This document shows, one piece after another, positions 25,207 through 35,440 of a DNA stretch of 64,000 nucleotides. The position numbers were made by a program, and so were the translations under genes. The first letter of the stretch is position 1, and every line of letters starts with the position of its first letter. The notes under the pieces are model-generated. The model did no database searches, was not told the DNA's origin, and worked only from the letters and a program-made list of their open reading frames with translations. Source of the stretch: Paenibacillus xerothermodurans (lineage in GTDB: Bacteria > Bacillota > Bacilli > Paenibacillales > NBRC-103111); contig NZ_NHRJ02000007.1 in assembly GCF_002220865.2 (NCBI RefSeq), positions 1 to 64,000 on the forward strand. Reading direction: 5' to 3'.

Positions 25207-27147
25207 TCAATCAATTTGTTTGGTTCGGATCGCATTGTCGATCATCGCGACCATACTGTCCAAGCTCTGAACACCAAGGTCACCTGCACCGCGCTTGCGC
25301 AGCGAAACCGTGCTATTTTGCATTTCATTCTCTCCGACGACGAGCATATAGGGTATTTTCTCGAGCTGTGCCTCGCGGATCTTGTAGCCGAGTTTTTCGT
25401 TGCGCAAATCGGATTCAACCCGAATTCCAGCAAGCTGCAGCCTTTCCTCGACCTGCTTGGCGTAATCTTCGAATGCGCTCGACACAGGGATGACTTTAGC
25501 CTGTACCGGGCTGAGCCATGTCGGCAGCGCCCCTGCGAAGTTCTCCAGCAAGAATGCGGTCATTCGTTCCATAGTCGAAATGATGCCGCGATGGATAACG
25601 ACAGGCCGGTGTTTCTGTCCGTCTTCGCCCACATATTCCAGCTGGAACCGCTCAGGCAGTAAGAAGTCAAGCTGAGCTGTACTCAGTGTCTCTTCTTTTT
25701 TCAGAGCAGTCTTGATCTGTACGTCAAGCTTAGGGCCATAGAACGCGGCTTCACCTTCCGCTTCATAGAACGGCAGATCCAACTCCTCCACTACTTCGCG
25801 CAGCATACGCTGAGACATCTCCCACATTTCATCATCCGGGAAATATTTCTCGGTATCCTTGGGATCCCGGTAGGAGAGGCGGAAGCGGTACTCAGTTATA
25901 CCGAAGTCCTCGTAGACATGGCGGATTAGGCTGATGACCCGCGCGAATTCCTCTTTGATTTGATCCGGCCGGCAAAAAATATGGGCATCATTGAGAGTCA
26001 TAGCCCGCACCCTGTGCAAACCGGTTAACGCGCCCGACATTTCATAGCGGTGCATCATGCCCAGCTCCGCGACACGCACCGGCAAATCACGGTAGCTTCG
26101 CATATCGCTCTTATACACCATCATATGATGGGGACAGTTCATCGGGCGGAGCACCAGCTCCTCGTTGTCCATTACCATCTTGGGGAACATATCCTCCTGA
26201 TAATGCTCCCAATGGCCGGACGTTTTGTACAGCTCCACGTTCGCCAATACCGGCGTATACACGTGCTGGTAGCCTAGGCGCTCCTCAAGATCAACGATGT
26301 AACGCTCCATCGTACGGCGGAGTTTTGCTCCGTTTGGCAGCCAAATCGGCAGACCTTGTCCCACTTCGCGTGAAAAAGTAAACATCTGCAATTCTTTGCC
26401 AAGCTTACGGTGGTCACGCTTTTTCGCCTCTTCCAGCAAGCGCAGATGTTCTTCGAGCTCCGCTTTTTTCGGAAAAGCCGTGCCGTAAATGCGCTGCAGC
26501 ATTTTATTATTGGAATCGCCGCGCCAGTATGCGCCAGCCACGCTCAGCAGCTTGAACGCCTTAATCCGGCCAGTGGACGGGAGATGAGGGCCGCGGCACA
26601 GGTCGAAAAATTCACCCTGGTCGTAGATGGTCAACACTGAATCCTGGGGCAGATCTCGGATCAATTCAAGCTTGAGCGGATCTTCGAGCTCGGTGAAAAT
26701 ACGGATCGCCTCCTCACGGCTCACCACACGGCGGCGGATGGGCAGGTTTTCCTGTACAATCTTCTCCATTTCCTTCTCAATCTTCGTGAGATCGTCAGGG
26801 GTCAGTGGCCTATCTATATCAATATCGTAGTAGAAGCCATCCTCGATCACCGGCCCGATACCGAGTTTTACCTCTTTTTCTCCATAGATTCGTTTAATCG
26901 CCTGCGCCATCAAATGAGCGGTGCTGTGCCGGTACACTTCCAAGCCGGTGTCACTGTCAAGAGTGACAATTTCTAGTGCCGCATCCTGCTCCAGCGGCGT
27001 GGACAGGTCAACAGCTTTGCCGTTAAGCTTGCCGACGACCGCGTTCTTCTTCAACCCCGAACTGATGGAACCGGCCACTTCTGCGATCGTAGTACCCTGC
27101 TCAAATTCCCTTACGGCGCCGTCCGGAAACGTTACTTTTACTCCCAT
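25207..27147 (-). CDS. thrS: Threonyl-tRNA synthetase
   Basis: A 646-residue class II synthetase. It contains an N-terminal TGS domain (1-62), an editing domain (about 65-225; [16 protein letters not shown] with the HxxxH metal-like motif), a catalytic core with the zinc ligand in [13 protein letters not shown], motif 2 [12 protein letters not shown], and motif 3 [10 protein letters not shown], then the anticodon-binding domain. It charges tRNA-Thr and deacylates Ser-tRNA-Thr. AGGAGG stands 8 nt before the ATG. Expression is controlled by the T-box leader immediately upstream, and the gene lies downstream of ytxC as in Bacillus. Confidence 0.98.
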   Translation of the reverse strand: MGVKVTFPDGAVREFEQGTTIAEVAGSISSGLKKNAVVGKLNGKAVDLSTPLEQDAALEIVTLDSDTGLEVYRHSTAHLMAQAIKRIYGEKEVKLGIGPVIEDGFYYDIDIDRPLTPDDLTKIEKEMEKIVQENLPIRRRVVSREEAIRIFTELEDPLKLELIRDLPQDSVLTIYDQGEFFDLCRGPHLPSTGRIKAFKLLSVAGAYWRGDSNNKMLQRIYGTAFPKKAELEEHLRLLEEAKKRDHRKLGKELQMFTFSREVGQGLPIWLPNGAKLRRTMERYIVDLEERLGYQHVYTPVLANVELYKTSGHWEHYQEDMFPKMVMDNEELVLRPMNCPHHMMVYKSDMRSYRDLPVRVAELGMMHRYEMSGALTGLHRVRAMTLNDAHIFCRPDQIKEEFARVISLIRHVYEDFGITEYRFRLSYRDPKDTEKYFPDDEMWEMSQRMLREVVEELDLPFYEAEGEAAFYGPKLDVQIKTALKKEETLSTAQLDFLLPERFQLEYVGEDGQKHRPVVIHRGIISTMERMTAFLLENFAGALPTWLSPVQAKVIPVSSAFEDYAKQVEERLQLAGIRVESDLRNEKLGYKIREAQLEKIPYMLVVGENEMQNSTVSLRKRGAGDLGVQSLDSMVAMIDNAIRTKQID

Positions 27148-27172
27148 TGCTGCAACCTCCTATTCTTGAAAA

Positions 27173-27465
27173 CAAAAAAAGCGCATCATCCCAGAAGGGA
27201 CGAGTGCGCTTGGTCTCGTGGTTCCACCCTAATTCGATTCGCGACTCACAGCCGTGCCGGCCGGGCCGGCGGAAAGACAGGAGAGCGAATCCTCAATAGC
27301 ATCCGATAACGGGAATGGCCCGGAGACATATACTGACGGATCGATCCGTGTTCCATATCCCGACTACAAAGGGGTAAATGATCGTCGTTGAACTGAAGGA
27401 GCTTGCAGCTGTTGCTCCTCTCTCTGGGCAGTACTTCAATCATTCATGTCTTTGATCTCAGTCTT
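27173..27465 (-). promoter_or_regulatory. T-box riboswitch of thrS
   Basis: On the minus strand the conserved T-box core AGGGTGGAACCACG lies at 27217-27230. The terminator is GCGCACTCGTCCC / GGGATGATGCGC followed by seven T (27173-27209). Stem I occupies about 27340-27450 with GGAGCAACAGCTGC and a candidate Thr specifier ACC in the segment ATTTACCCC. Uncharged tRNA-Thr would bind and favour the antiterminator, allowing thrS transcription. The exact specifier position is inferred. Confidence 0.93.
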
Positions 27466-28387
27466 ACAATTCATTATAATCAGCCGCCACCGTTCGGTCA
27501 AGATTTTGGCACAATCTGCAATATTGGCAAAGTTCAACACGGTTTTCGAAGATCTGCATGATCGTTTGAATGATCTGCACGTGCGGATCTCTAGTGTGAA
27601 TGTAGATGATTTCGGGGGAGACGGAAATCAAAGTGCTCACAATGATATCCTCAAAGTTAATGTCCTTTTCCAGCATCTCAATGGTCAAGGTGGCGTCGCA
27701 ATCCGTTGTGTCGATAGGCTCCATCCGATCGTTCAACAGTGTGAACTCGCTGCCGCCTTTGTGCAGCAAATGGGCAAACGGGATTTTAGCTTCCTGGATA
27801 TATACAAAATATTTTAACAGTGAGATAAATTCCTGGTATTGCTGATCCATGACAAATTCATCAACCGCGTATTCCGCCAAATCATGCAGCTCTTCCACAT
27901 AGTCATCCAGTCGGAAAGTGAGAAAACCATCTATATTCAGATGCTCATTTTGCTGAAGGTACGAGTAGATTGCCTGAACAATTTTGTATCTACGGTTGTG
28001 CGCCGGCTTCTGCTGCACTTGTGGTGCTTCCTCTGCGTCAATTCTGTTGTTTTGATGACAATATTTAAGAATGCACCGGATGTCGTCCGGGTGTTCATAG
28101 TGAAATTCCTTTGCTATCAGGCTAACCAGCAGGTCGTCTTCCTCATTGGCGATAATCCAATCGGCCACAGCTCCTGCAATCTTAACATGCATTGCGTCCA
28201 TACGTTTGTCCAATTGAAAACGGGGCAACACCCCGGAGACTTGAATTACGGAATAACCGGCATTATCCTGCAGCTCGGTTACAGCATGGTTTTTGTGAAC
28301 CTCATGTACTGCAGCGGCGACCGCTTGATAAAAACGTTCCACCGCTTCATCTGCAGCTCTCATGATCGTTAAAGTCAACAGCTTCAT
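27464..28387 (-). CDS. ytxC: YtxC family putative sporulation protein
   Basis: A 307-residue protein that I place in the YtxC family from its position just upstream of thrS, its length, and sequences such as FLTFRLDDYVEELHDLAEYAVDEFVMDQQYQEF (read in short parts) and FVYIQEAK. In Bacillus the gene has a sporulation-related annotation without known biochemistry. The frame opens 27 codons earlier, but AAAGGAG is 8 nt before the ATG at 28387. Its 3' end contains the promoter for the thrS leader. Confidence 0.85.
   Translation of the reverse strand: MKLLTLTIMRAADEAVERFYQAVAAAVHEVHKNHAVTELQDNAGYSVIQVSGVLPRFQLDKRMDAMHVKIAGAVADWIIANEEDDLLVSLIAKEFHYEHPDDIRCILKYCHQNNRIDAEEAPQVQQKPAHNRRYKIVQAIYSYLQQNEHLNIDGFLTFRLDDYVEELHDLAEYAVDEFVMDQQYQEFISLLKYFVYIQEAKIPFAHLLHKGGSEFTLLNDRMEPIDTTDCDATLTIEMLEKDINFEDIIVSTLISVSPEIIYIHTRDPHVQIIQTIMQIFENRVELCQYCRLCQNLDRTVAADYNEL
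27473..27501 (-). promoter_or_regulatory. thrS leader promoter inside the 3' end of ytxC
   Basis: TTGACC (27496-27501) and TATAAT (27473-27478) on the minus strand, spacer 17 nt, all within the last codons of ytxC. The start point predicted near 27466 coincides with the 5' end of the T-box leader. Confidence 0.75.
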
Positions 28388-28925
28388 CCGATTCACTCCT
28401 TTCGTACCCGCTTCTCTTTTAAAGTATATGGTCGCCCCAGAGCATATATACAAACAACAATTTCCCATGTAATGTTGGCGTAATCCGACTCCCAGCCGTG
28501 CAAAAAATCGCCTGTGCGCTGTGGTCAGAGCAAAACCGTGTTAGGTATTATAACCCGCGGAAAGCCGCGGTGACTCACGCCGGGCGGCTGTCTCGCCTGA
28601 CGCACGTAGACGTGAATCCACACATATTGCCCATTCACCCTTACGCACAAGCACTGGCTGCGAGAATGCTTGATTAACAGAAAAAACGAACGATCCGGAC
28701 GAAAGTTACCGGATCGTTCGTTTTTTTAAATCGAACAGATGGCTAGCGGGCACGTACAGCGCCTCGGCTCTGCTACCGCGTAGATCCAGAGTGAAGCGCC
28801 CACACCTACAACGCCACAGAGGGTGTGTGCCAACTTAATGCCGCATATCGCGCTGTCGAGGCCGCGGCATCGCTCGATCATAGCATGAGTGCAACGCGCC
28901 ATCGTGAAGGTTAGGGAGTGTTGCG
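28388..28925. other. Gene-free stretch between rarD and ytxC
   Basis: 538 nt with no supported gene. It holds a strong terminator (28682-28727, listed separately) and a short palindrome CCGCGG-AAAG-CCGCGG near 28556. Open frames here lack ribosome sites. Confidence 0.5.
28682..28727. terminator. Strong bidirectional terminator
   Basis: AAACGAACGATCCGG pairs perfectly with CCGGATCGTTCGTTT, with A and T runs on either side. It is about 200 nt after the rarD stop on the minus strand. Confidence 0.85.
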
Positions 28926-29816
28926 CTAAGCGGCTTTTTTTAAACTTTTCTGCGACTTCGTCTTGGTGAATGTAGCGATGGAGTATACGATCAGTGCGAA
29001 CCAAATGAATGAAAAACTAATCAACTGCCCCTCGGTGAACGGCTCATGGAAGACAAAAATCGCCAGCAATAAACTTGTTGTCGGGGCGATATATTGAATG
29101 AAGCCTACCATTGAGAGAGGCAGAAGTTTCGCGGCTTGGGCAAACCAAAACAAAGGCAAAGCCGTAGCCGCGCCAGACAGAAGCAACAGCACCAAGGAAA
29201 AGCCCGACAGCTGAAGCACCGCAGCTGTGCCCTGCGTCTGCAAATAGAGTAAGTAGCACAGTGAAATGGGTACTACCACGAGAGTCTCCCAAGTTAAACC
29301 GAGAAGCGTATCTAAGTTAGCCATTTTTTTCGCAAGTCCGTAGAATGCAAACGAAACTGCGAGGGCAATCGCCACCCACGGAATGTGGCCATATTGTACC
29401 GCCATAATGACAACACCCGCTGCTGCAAGAATAATGGCCGCCCATTGCCCCAGCCTCAATCTTTCTTTCAAAAAAATGACCGCGAAGAACACGCTTATAA
29501 GCGGGTTCATATAGTAACCCAAACTTGTTTCTATCACGTGACCGTTGTTCACCGCCCAAATGAACAGAAACCAGTTGATACTTATAAAAAACGCGCACAA
29601 ACACACAGCCAATTTACTTTTCCCGCTAGAAATCACACCTATTAGCTGCCTCCATCTGCGGGCGACAGTAACAAGCAGCGCAACGAACACGAACGACCAA
29701 ACCATGCGGTGCGCGAGGATTTCCCATGCCGGCATGGTTTGGAATAGGCGCCAATACAGCGGCAGCAGCCCCCAAGCCAAATAAGCCAGCAATCCGTAAA
29801 TGATTCCTTGATTCAT
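28926..29816 (-). CDS. rarD: RarD-like EamA-family transporter
   Basis: A 296-residue membrane protein with about ten transmembrane helices, typical of the EamA/DMT superfamily RarD branch. It starts NQGIIYGLLAYLAWGLLPLYW and contains SINWFLFIWAVNNGHVIETSLGYYMNPL, the RarD hallmark (quoted here only to show the NxxxxxWAVN...YYMNPL pattern in parts). AAGGGAG lies 8 nt before the ATG at 29816, preferred over an in-frame TTG two codons earlier. RarD was named for chloramphenicol sensitivity; the natural substrate is unknown, and export of a small metabolite is the usual inference. Confidence 0.92.
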   Translation of the reverse strand: MNQGIIYGLLAYLAWGLLPLYWRLFQTMPAWEILAHRMVWSFVFVALLVTVARRWRQLIGVISSGKSKLAVCLCAFFISINWFLFIWAVNNGHVIETSLGYYMNPLISVFFAVIFLKERLRLGQWAAIILAAAGVVIMAVQYGHIPWVAIALAVSFAFYGLAKKMANLDTLLGLTWETLVVVPISLCYLLYLQTQGTAAVLQLSGFSLVLLLLSGAATALPLFWFAQAAKLLPLSMVGFIQYIAPTTSLLLAIFVFHEPFTEGQLISFSFIWFALIVYSIATFTKTKSQKSLKKAA

Positions 29817-29905
29817 AACCAATGCTCCCTTTTCGAAAATAAATTAGATGCCACAACGTGATCAACAATAATTACGAGGCTTGGTATGCACAAACGGTTG
29901 TCTCA

Positions 29906-29961
29906 ATAAAAAACGCTTGCTACCACAAATCCACGCTAACGGATTCGTGATAGACAAGCGC
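29906..29961 (-). terminator. Terminator of mqnC
   Basis: CGCTTG-TCTATCACgAATCC pairs with GGATTtGTGgTAG-CAAGCG, followed by TTTTTT on the minus strand, about 45 nt after the stop. Confidence 0.85.
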
Positions 29962-30006
29962 TGCCGGGAGCAGCTCGGTGGAGCTTCGGCCGCCGGACAC
30001 TGTCGA

Positions 30007-31143
30007 CTAGTTTTGCATTACAAAGTCGTTCTCAATCTTCTCATTTTCATTATCAAATACTCGCAAAATTTCGTAGCGGGTATTCCGCTGCGCCGGAATT
30101 TTGCCAGCCCCACGGATAATATCCAATGTTGAAGAGATATTAACCTTATGAGTTGTTCCTGCGGCGGAAACGACGTTTTCTTCAATCATCGTGCTGCCGA
30201 AATCGTTGCAGCCGAAATGCAGCGACTGTTTCCCCACCTCAGGTCCCATTGTCACCCACGAGGATTGGAAATTCGGAATGTTGTCAAGCATTATGCGGCT
30301 GATCGCGACATTTTTCAAATAATCCTGAGGACCCAGCTTCTCCGCTTTCAAATTGGTGTTGTCGGGCTGAAACAACCATGAGATGAATGCAAGGAAACCC
30401 GGAGTTTTATATCCATTAGCGATGCATTCATCCTGCGCATCACGGATTCGAAGAAGGTGAAGGGCCCGCTCCTCCATCGTCTCGCCGAAGCCAATAACCA
30501 TCGTTGCGGTTGTGTGCATGCCGATTTTGTGCGCGGTTTGCATAACGTCCATCCAATCGCGCCACGAGCCTTTCAAGCGGCTGATCTTTTTGCGTGTGCG
30601 GTCGTCCAAAATCTCGGCGCCGCCGCCCGGCAAGGAATCCAGTCCGGCAGCATGCAGCTCGCGCATTACTTCCTCTAAAGTGAGGCCGTCCGACACTTCC
30701 TTCATTTTCATAATTTCAGCCGGGGAAAAAGAGTGCATTTGGATAGAAAAGCGCTTCTTAATCTCACGCAAAATGTCTGTATAATAGGTGAACGGCAGAT
30801 TCGGGTTCGTCCCGCCCTGCATTAAAATTTCGGTACCGCCAACGTCCAACGTTTCCTGTATTTTTGTGAATATTGTTTCATTCGGCAGCACATAGCCTTC
30901 GGCGGAACCAGGAGCGCGGTAAAATGCGCAGAATCGGCAATAAACATCGCATATATTCGTGTAATTGATGTTGCGGCCAATAACAAACGTAGTAATAGGA
31001 TCCGGATGACGCTTAAGCATAATTTGATTCGCGACATGCCCCATTTTTTCAATCTGGTCTGATTCATATAGTTCAATGCAGTCTTCGAGACTGATTCGGT
31101 TACCGGCTAATGCACTATCAAGGATGCGGTCAACTGAACTCAT
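30007..31143 (-). CDS. mqnC: Cyclic dehypoxanthinyl futalosine synthase (radical SAM)
   Basis: A 378-residue radical-SAM enzyme of the futalosine menaquinone pathway that cyclises dehypoxanthine futalosine. The cluster cysteines are C65, C69 and C72 in CDVYCRFC. Other features are GGTEILMQGGTNP, PGGGAEIL, MVIGFGET and the C-terminal GCNDFGSTMIEENVV, all typical of MqnC. The ATG at 31143 follows AAAAAGGAG by 8 nt; a GTG three codons earlier overlaps the ribosome site. No other mqn gene is adjacent. Its presence implies menaquinone made through futalosine rather than the Men route, as in many Paenibacillaceae. Confidence 0.95.
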   Translation of the reverse strand: MSSVDRILDSALAGNRISLEDCIELYESDQIEKMGHVANQIMLKRHPDPITTFVIGRNINYTNICDVYCRFCAFYRAPGSAEGYVLPNETIFTKIQETLDVGGTEILMQGGTNPNLPFTYYTDILREIKKRFSIQMHSFSPAEIMKMKEVSDGLTLEEVMRELHAAGLDSLPGGGAEILDDRTRKKISRLKGSWRDWMDVMQTAHKIGMHTTATMVIGFGETMEERALHLLRIRDAQDECIANGYKTPGFLAFISWLFQPDNTNLKAEKLGPQDYLKNVAISRIMLDNIPNFQSSWVTMGPEVGKQSLHFGCNDFGSTMIEENVVSAAGTTHKVNISSTLDIIRGAGKIPAQRNTRYEILRVFDNENEKIENDFVMQN

Positions 31144-31460
31144 CCTGCTCACTCCTTTTTGTCAGGCTCTATGTTATGTAAAAAGACTCTTATTTGAACT
31201 ATCGTACCATAAACCACAGTCCACGTCATTAAAAACGGGCCGACAGTCACTCGAAGCGTGCTTTGTTGGGTGTCAAATCGCCAGTATTCGCTGACTTCTG
31301 CTGCGCGCGGAAGGCGAGTTGGGCGGCGCCGGTAAAACGAGCAGTAGGGCTGCACAAGCTGGTCGGCCGCAGCAAAAACCGATAGCACTGGAATAGATGC
31401 CATCGGCTCTGTAGATATGATATAACTATCGAAGCTGCCTCAGACAGCTGAAAATGGCCG
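31144..31460. other. Gene-free stretch between metI and mqnC
   Basis: 317 nt. Minus-strand sequence near 31190-31230 (TGACGT ... TACGAT, 16-nt spacer) is a weak candidate mqnC promoter. No terminator for metI and no supported gene are seen; frames of up to 84 codons have no ribosome site. Confidence 0.4.
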
Positions 31461-32642
31461 CTATGCTCCTTCGATTTCGGCATGCGCAAGATCAATCGCC
31501 CTCGCTAGGTCCGCTATCAGGTCATCGGCATGCTCAATGCCTACCGAGTAGCGCAGAAGCCGGTGGTCCACGCCAATCTGGCGTCGTATTTCCTCAGGAA
31601 TGTCAGCATGAGTTTGCACCGCCGGATACGTCATCAGGGATTCAACACCGCCCAAGCTTTCTGCGAATGCAATTAACTTGATGTGCCGCAATATTGGTTC
31701 AACGTATCGGGCATCCCTTAACTTAAAAGAAAAGATGCCTGTGTTACCCGAGGATTGGCGCTTCTGAATCTCATAGCCCGGGTGGCTCTCGAGTCCCGGA
31801 TAATAGACCGATTCAACCTGCGGATGCTGCAAAAGGAAATTCGCCACTTGGGCGGCATTGTGCTGGTGCCGTTCCATACGGATAGCGAGCGTTTTCATAC
31901 CGCGCACCAGAAGCCAACTGTCTTGCGGACTAAGCACGGCGCCAATGGAATTATGCAGAAACGCCATCTGCTCGGACAGCTCGTTGCCTTTGGTCACGAT
32001 TAAGCCGGCAAGCACGTCATTGTGTCCGCCTAAATATTTGGTAGCGCTGTGAATGACGATATCGGCCCCCAGTTCGATCGGACGCTGGAAAAATGGCGTG
32101 AGCAGCGTGTTGTCAACAATGGATAGGATGCCCTTCTTCTTCGCCCAGCCGCACACGAGCTCCAGATCGGTTATCATCATGAGCGGGTTCGTCGGCGTCT
32201 CAATTAGTACCGCCTTGGTGTTGGGGTTGCAGCTCGATTCGAGTGCGTCGAGGTCGTTCGTGTCCACGTAAGTCGCGGTGACCCCGAATCGGGACATGAT
32301 TTTTTCCAACAGACGGTAGGTCCCGCCGTATAAGTCCAGCGAAACGATCAGATGATCACCCTGGCTGAATAGGGCGAAGATGGTCTGCAATGCCGCCATG
32401 CCGGAACTACAGGCGAAACCGGCGTCGCCGGACTCCAGTCCAGCGATCGCATCTTCCAGTACCTTACGGGTCGGACTCTTCGTGCGGGCATAATCGAAGC
32501 CCGTGCTTTGCCCTAGCCTGGGATGGCGGAACGCCGTCGATTGATAAATCGGAAAGCTGATCGCACCCGTGACGGGCTCCTCGAGAGAGCCGATTTGTGC
32601 CAGCTGGCTCTCTATCCTTAGATGAGCGTGTTGCTCGTTCAT
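31461..32642 (-). CDS. metI: Cystathionine gamma-synthase / O-acetylhomoserine thiolyase
   Basis: A 393-residue PLP enzyme of the Cys/Met metabolism family, close in pattern to Bacillus MetI. Seen are YxR in [11 protein letters not shown], the PLP-stacking SSGMAA region, [13 protein letters not shown], and the Schiff-base Lys in [13 protein letters not shown]. It joins cysteine (or sulfide) to O-acetylhomoserine. Its ATG overlaps the metA stop by four bases (ATGA), so translation is coupled. Both genes are under the SAM-I riboswitch. Whether it prefers cysteine or sulfide cannot be told. Confidence 0.92.
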   Translation of the reverse strand: MNEQHAHLRIESQLAQIGSLEEPVTGAISFPIYQSTAFRHPRLGQSTGFDYARTKSPTRKVLEDAIAGLESGDAGFACSSGMAALQTIFALFSQGDHLIVSLDLYGGTYRLLEKIMSRFGVTATYVDTNDLDALESSCNPNTKAVLIETPTNPLMMITDLELVCGWAKKKGILSIVDNTLLTPFFQRPIELGADIVIHSATKYLGGHNDVLAGLIVTKGNELSEQMAFLHNSIGAVLSPQDSWLLVRGMKTLAIRMERHQHNAAQVANFLLQHPQVESVYYPGLESHPGYEIQKRQSSGNTGIFSFKLRDARYVEPILRHIKLIAFAESLGGVESLMTYPAVQTHADIPEEIRRQIGVDHRLLRYSVGIEHADDLIADLARAIDLAHAEIEGA

Positions 32643-33565
32643 ATGGAATACTCCTCCTTGTGAAGATCATACGGGGTTTCCTGATACACATAGTAATTCA
32701 ACCAATTTGAAAACAACAGGTTCGCATGAGCTCTCCATGAAACGAGCGGCTGCTTGGTCGGGTCATCGTTGGGATAATAGTTTTTCGGCACCGGAACGTC
32801 CAAGCCTTTCTGCACATCGCGGTCATACTCGGCCTTCAACGTACATGCATCGTACTCCGAATGCCCTGTGACGAAGATTTGCCTGCCATCCTTCGTGGCG
32901 ACAATGTACACTCCGGATTCAGGCGAGTCGGACAGGATCTCCAGCTCCTGAACCTTCTCAATGTCTTCCTTGCGTACCTCCGTGTGGCGTGATTGCGGTA
33001 CAGTGAACGTTTCATCGAAGCCCCGCAGAAGCTTGACATTTTGCTTAGTGATCAAATGGGGGAATACTCCGAATACCTTCTCATCCAGCTGATACTTCGG
33101 GATTCCAAAGTGATGGTACAGGCCCGCCTGCGCCGCCCAACAAATATGAAAAGTGGATGTGACGTTGGTTCGGCTCCAGTCCAGAATCTGAGTCAGCTCA
33201 TTCCAATAGTTCACTTCTTCGAATTCCAGCTGCTCTACCGGAGCACCGGTGATAATGAGCCCGTCAAACCGTTGATCCCTGACATCCGCGAATGTTTTGT
33301 AAAACTGATTAAGGTGCTCGGCCGAGGTATTCTTGGATGTATGGGTGCCCGGATGAAGGAGTACAAACTCCAACTGCAGCGGCGTGTTGCCGATAACGCG
33401 CAAAATCTGCGTCTCCGTGGTTTCTTTGGTGGGCATCAAATTCAATATAGCGATTCGGAGCGGCCGAATGTCTTGGTGGAACGCGACGGTTTCATCCATC
33501 ACAAATATGTTCTCGTTCTGAAGTATTTCTCTGGCGGGCAGATGATCTGGAATCTTGATAGGCAT
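32639..33565 (-). CDS. metA: Homoserine O-acetyltransferase (MetA type)
   Basis: A 308-residue MetA. The catalytic residues line up at canonical positions: Cys142 (HICWAAQAG), His235 and Glu237 (FVTGHSEYD). Residue 111 is Glu in [11 protein letters not shown]; in this family Glu111 gives acetyl-CoA specificity and Gly111 gives succinyl-CoA specificity, so despite the common name the product should be O-acetylhomoserine, which suits MetI. An AGGAGT ribosome site precedes the ATG. First gene of the metA-metI operon, behind a SAM-I riboswitch. Confidence 0.95.
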   Translation of the reverse strand: MPIKIPDHLPAREILQNENIFVMDETVAFHQDIRPLRIAILNLMPTKETTETQILRVIGNTPLQLEFVLLHPGTHTSKNTSAEHLNQFYKTFADVRDQRFDGLIITGAPVEQLEFEEVNYWNELTQILDWSRTNVTSTFHICWAAQAGLYHHFGIPKYQLDEKVFGVFPHLITKQNVKLLRGFDETFTVPQSRHTEVRKEDIEKVQELEILSDSPESGVYIVATKDGRQIFVTGHSEYDACTLKAEYDRDVQKGLDVPVPKNYYPNDDPTKQPLVSWRAHANLLFSNWLNYYVYQETPYDLHKEEYSI

Positions 33566-33621
33566 GCATCATCACTCCTTTTTGTATGTAGAAAAAATCC
33601 AGTTCCCGCAAAAAAGGCAAA

Positions 33622-33812
33622 TGAAAAAGGCCTTCATCGCGCAAACGAGAAAGGCCTTGTTATCAACAAATGTCCTCTCTCATCTCTCAGAAGCGCATCG
33701 CTTCCGCAAGAATTAGCACCGTGCGTTCCTTACTTCGCGCTGCTGCGCTGCATAAGGTCTGTCGGTTGCCGGGTGTCATCGGGCTAGTCCCTCCACCTGC
33801 TCTTGATAAGAG
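33622..33812 (-). promoter_or_regulatory. SAM-I (S-box) riboswitch of metA-metI
   Basis: On the minus strand the aptamer (about 33671-33812) opens with CTCTTATCAAGAGC, then GTGGAGGGACTAGCCCGATG and ACCCGGCAACC, then GGTGCTAATTCTTGC, and closes with GAGAGATGAGAG. The expression platform is a terminator AAGGCCTT / AAGGCCTTTTTC at 33623-33658. High SAM would favour termination. Confidence 0.96.
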
Positions 33813-34337
33813 TTTAAAACCAGTTATATTCAGTTGTGTATATAGCAATACTTTAAACGAAAAATTCGGCCCCGTCAAGAAGCGTGCTTCGAGCATGATT
33901 GAAAGTTTGGATTAATCATCGCAACCTGCCGCATGTACGCATACAATATCACAAATGGACAGCAACCCGGCTGGTGCCCCAATCGCTCAGGCGCAGCCGC
34001 AGCACCGTGCGTTTTCTCCTTGATGTGTGGAAAATGGCGCGTTATACTAGACAAGTATTCGACAATAATAGCAAAGGGGTGCAGCAGCCGAATGGACGGA
34101 GACCCGAGGAGTACCATCTACGTTCAACAACAACCGAATAACTTCAACAACCGAATAACTTCGTTGGGAACGCCAGCGGGCAACCACCGATTCGCATGCG
34201 CCGAGCAGCCTCTAGCATACACCGCGTGACATGACCACGCAACCCATACAACAGGCTACAGCCGTTTTGCTCGAATTGGCGACGTTAGTTCCGTCTGTGT
34301 TCCTCACGATGCATCATTATGACCCGAGGTGAGACAG
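33813..34337. other. Gene-free stretch between metA leader and corA
   Basis: 525 nt. Apart from the 17-nt tandem duplication at 34128-34161 and a GAGGTGA ribosome site before corA, nothing is recognised; several overlapping frames have no ribosome site. No magnesium-sensing (M-box) leader is evident. Confidence 0.4.
34128..34161. repeat. 17-nt perfect tandem duplication
   Basis: CAACAACCGAATAACTT occurs twice without interruption at 34128-34144 and 34145-34161, in the gene-free stretch before corA. Confidence 0.9.
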
Positions 34338-35273
34338 ATGAAGACACGCTTAGTGCAGGACGGCGTTTTTACATTAATTGATGATATAACCGTTGCGGCT
34401 GAACCACCCGAACACGGTTTTTATTGGATTGACGCCGGCACGGACGATCTGGAAATTTTGCAGCCATTATTTAATCTTCATGAATTGGCAGTGGAAGACT
34501 GCTTAATGGAAGAAGAACAGCGGCCAAAGATTGAATTGTATGACAATAATTATTTCATTGTGATTAACAGTATACGTTTCGACGATGAAGAAATATTTCT
34601 GCGTGCTTTGAATATTTTTCTCGGCAAACATTACATCATCACCGTCACGCGGCAAAAGATCAATGAACTTCGGGCGCTAAAGCCGATTCTATGGCAGGAG
34701 GAGGTCGCTGTTCCAGACCGGTTTTTGTACCACTTGGTCGACTTGGTCGTTGATAACTACACGAATGTCGGCGATCGAATCGAAGCGAAAATCGAGACGC
34801 TCGAAGAGGATATACTACTTCATACCAAAAAGTCACATTTAAATGAAATCGTTGGATTACGCAGTGAAATATTATGGCTTAAGAAAGTGCTCGTACCGCA
34901 AAAAGAGGTGATCGCTACCTTGAGCAAACGTGAACTTAAGCTGATTAGTGAACCGCTGAAGAAATATTTCGGCGACATTTACGAAAATGCGGTCAAGATT
35001 TCCGAAACGTTCGACACGTTCCGCGATTTGATGGGCAACTTGCGGGAGGCTTACCAATCCAGCGTGGCCAATCGGGCGAATGAAATCATGCGGGTATTCA
35101 CCGCGATAACTACAATTTTCATGCCGCTCACTTTTATCACCGGGATGTATGGTATGAATTTCGACTATGTACCAGGCTTCGAGTGGGAGTACGGCGGTGT
35201 AGCAACTGTTATTTTCATGCTGTTAATCGGCATCTCGATGTTAATTTTGTTCCGCAAAAAAGACTGGCTCTGA
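34338..35273 (+). CDS. corA: CorA-family magnesium/divalent cation channel
   Basis: A 311-residue protein. A large cytoplasmic N-terminal domain with long acidic helices is followed by two C-terminal membrane helices with the signature YGMNF (the GMN motif) between them and a basic end RKKDWL. CorA forms a pentameric Mg2+ channel gated by internal Mg2+. AGGTGA is 5-6 nt before the ATG at 34338; a GTG three codons earlier lies in the ribosome site. A terminator follows, so the gene is monocistronic. Confidence 0.95.
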   Translation: MKTRLVQDGVFTLIDDITVAAEPPEHGFYWIDAGTDDLEILQPLFNLHELAVEDCLMEEEQRPKIELYDNNYFIVINSIRFDDEEIFLRALNIFLGKHYIITVTRQKINELRALKPILWQEEVAVPDRFLYHLVDLVVDNYTNVGDRIEAKIETLEEDILLHTKKSHLNEIVGLRSEILWLKKVLVPQKEVIATLSKRELKLISEPLKKYFGDIYENAVKISETFDTFRDLMGNLREAYQSSVANRANEIMRVFTAITTIFMPLTFITGMYGMNFDYVPGFEWEYGGVATVIFMLLIGISMLILFRKKDWL

Positions 35274-35288
35274 GCAGCCGCACATCAC

Positions 35289-35327
35289 AGCCTCTGCTCG
35301 GCATCCGCCGCAGGCAGGGGCTTTTTC
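35289..35327 (+). terminator. Terminator of corA
   Basis: AGCCTCTGC pairs with GCAGGGGCT (one wobble), followed by TTTTT, 16 nt after the corA stop. Confidence 0.75.
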
Positions 35328-35440
35328 TATGGGTCAATCTCAGCCGTGCAGGGTAATACCTTGCAATACTGCAATATCAGAAGCCGATCCTGTGGTACGG
35401 TGGTGCGGCCTGATATGCACTTAAAAATGGGGTGATTGCG

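Noticed and set aside
27246-27443. A 65-codon minus-strand frame before thrS
   Set aside because: It lies wholly within the T-box leader.
28726-29004. A 92-codon minus-strand frame overlapping the rarD end
   Set aside because: It overlaps the rarD coding end and has no ribosome site; rarD is clearly real.
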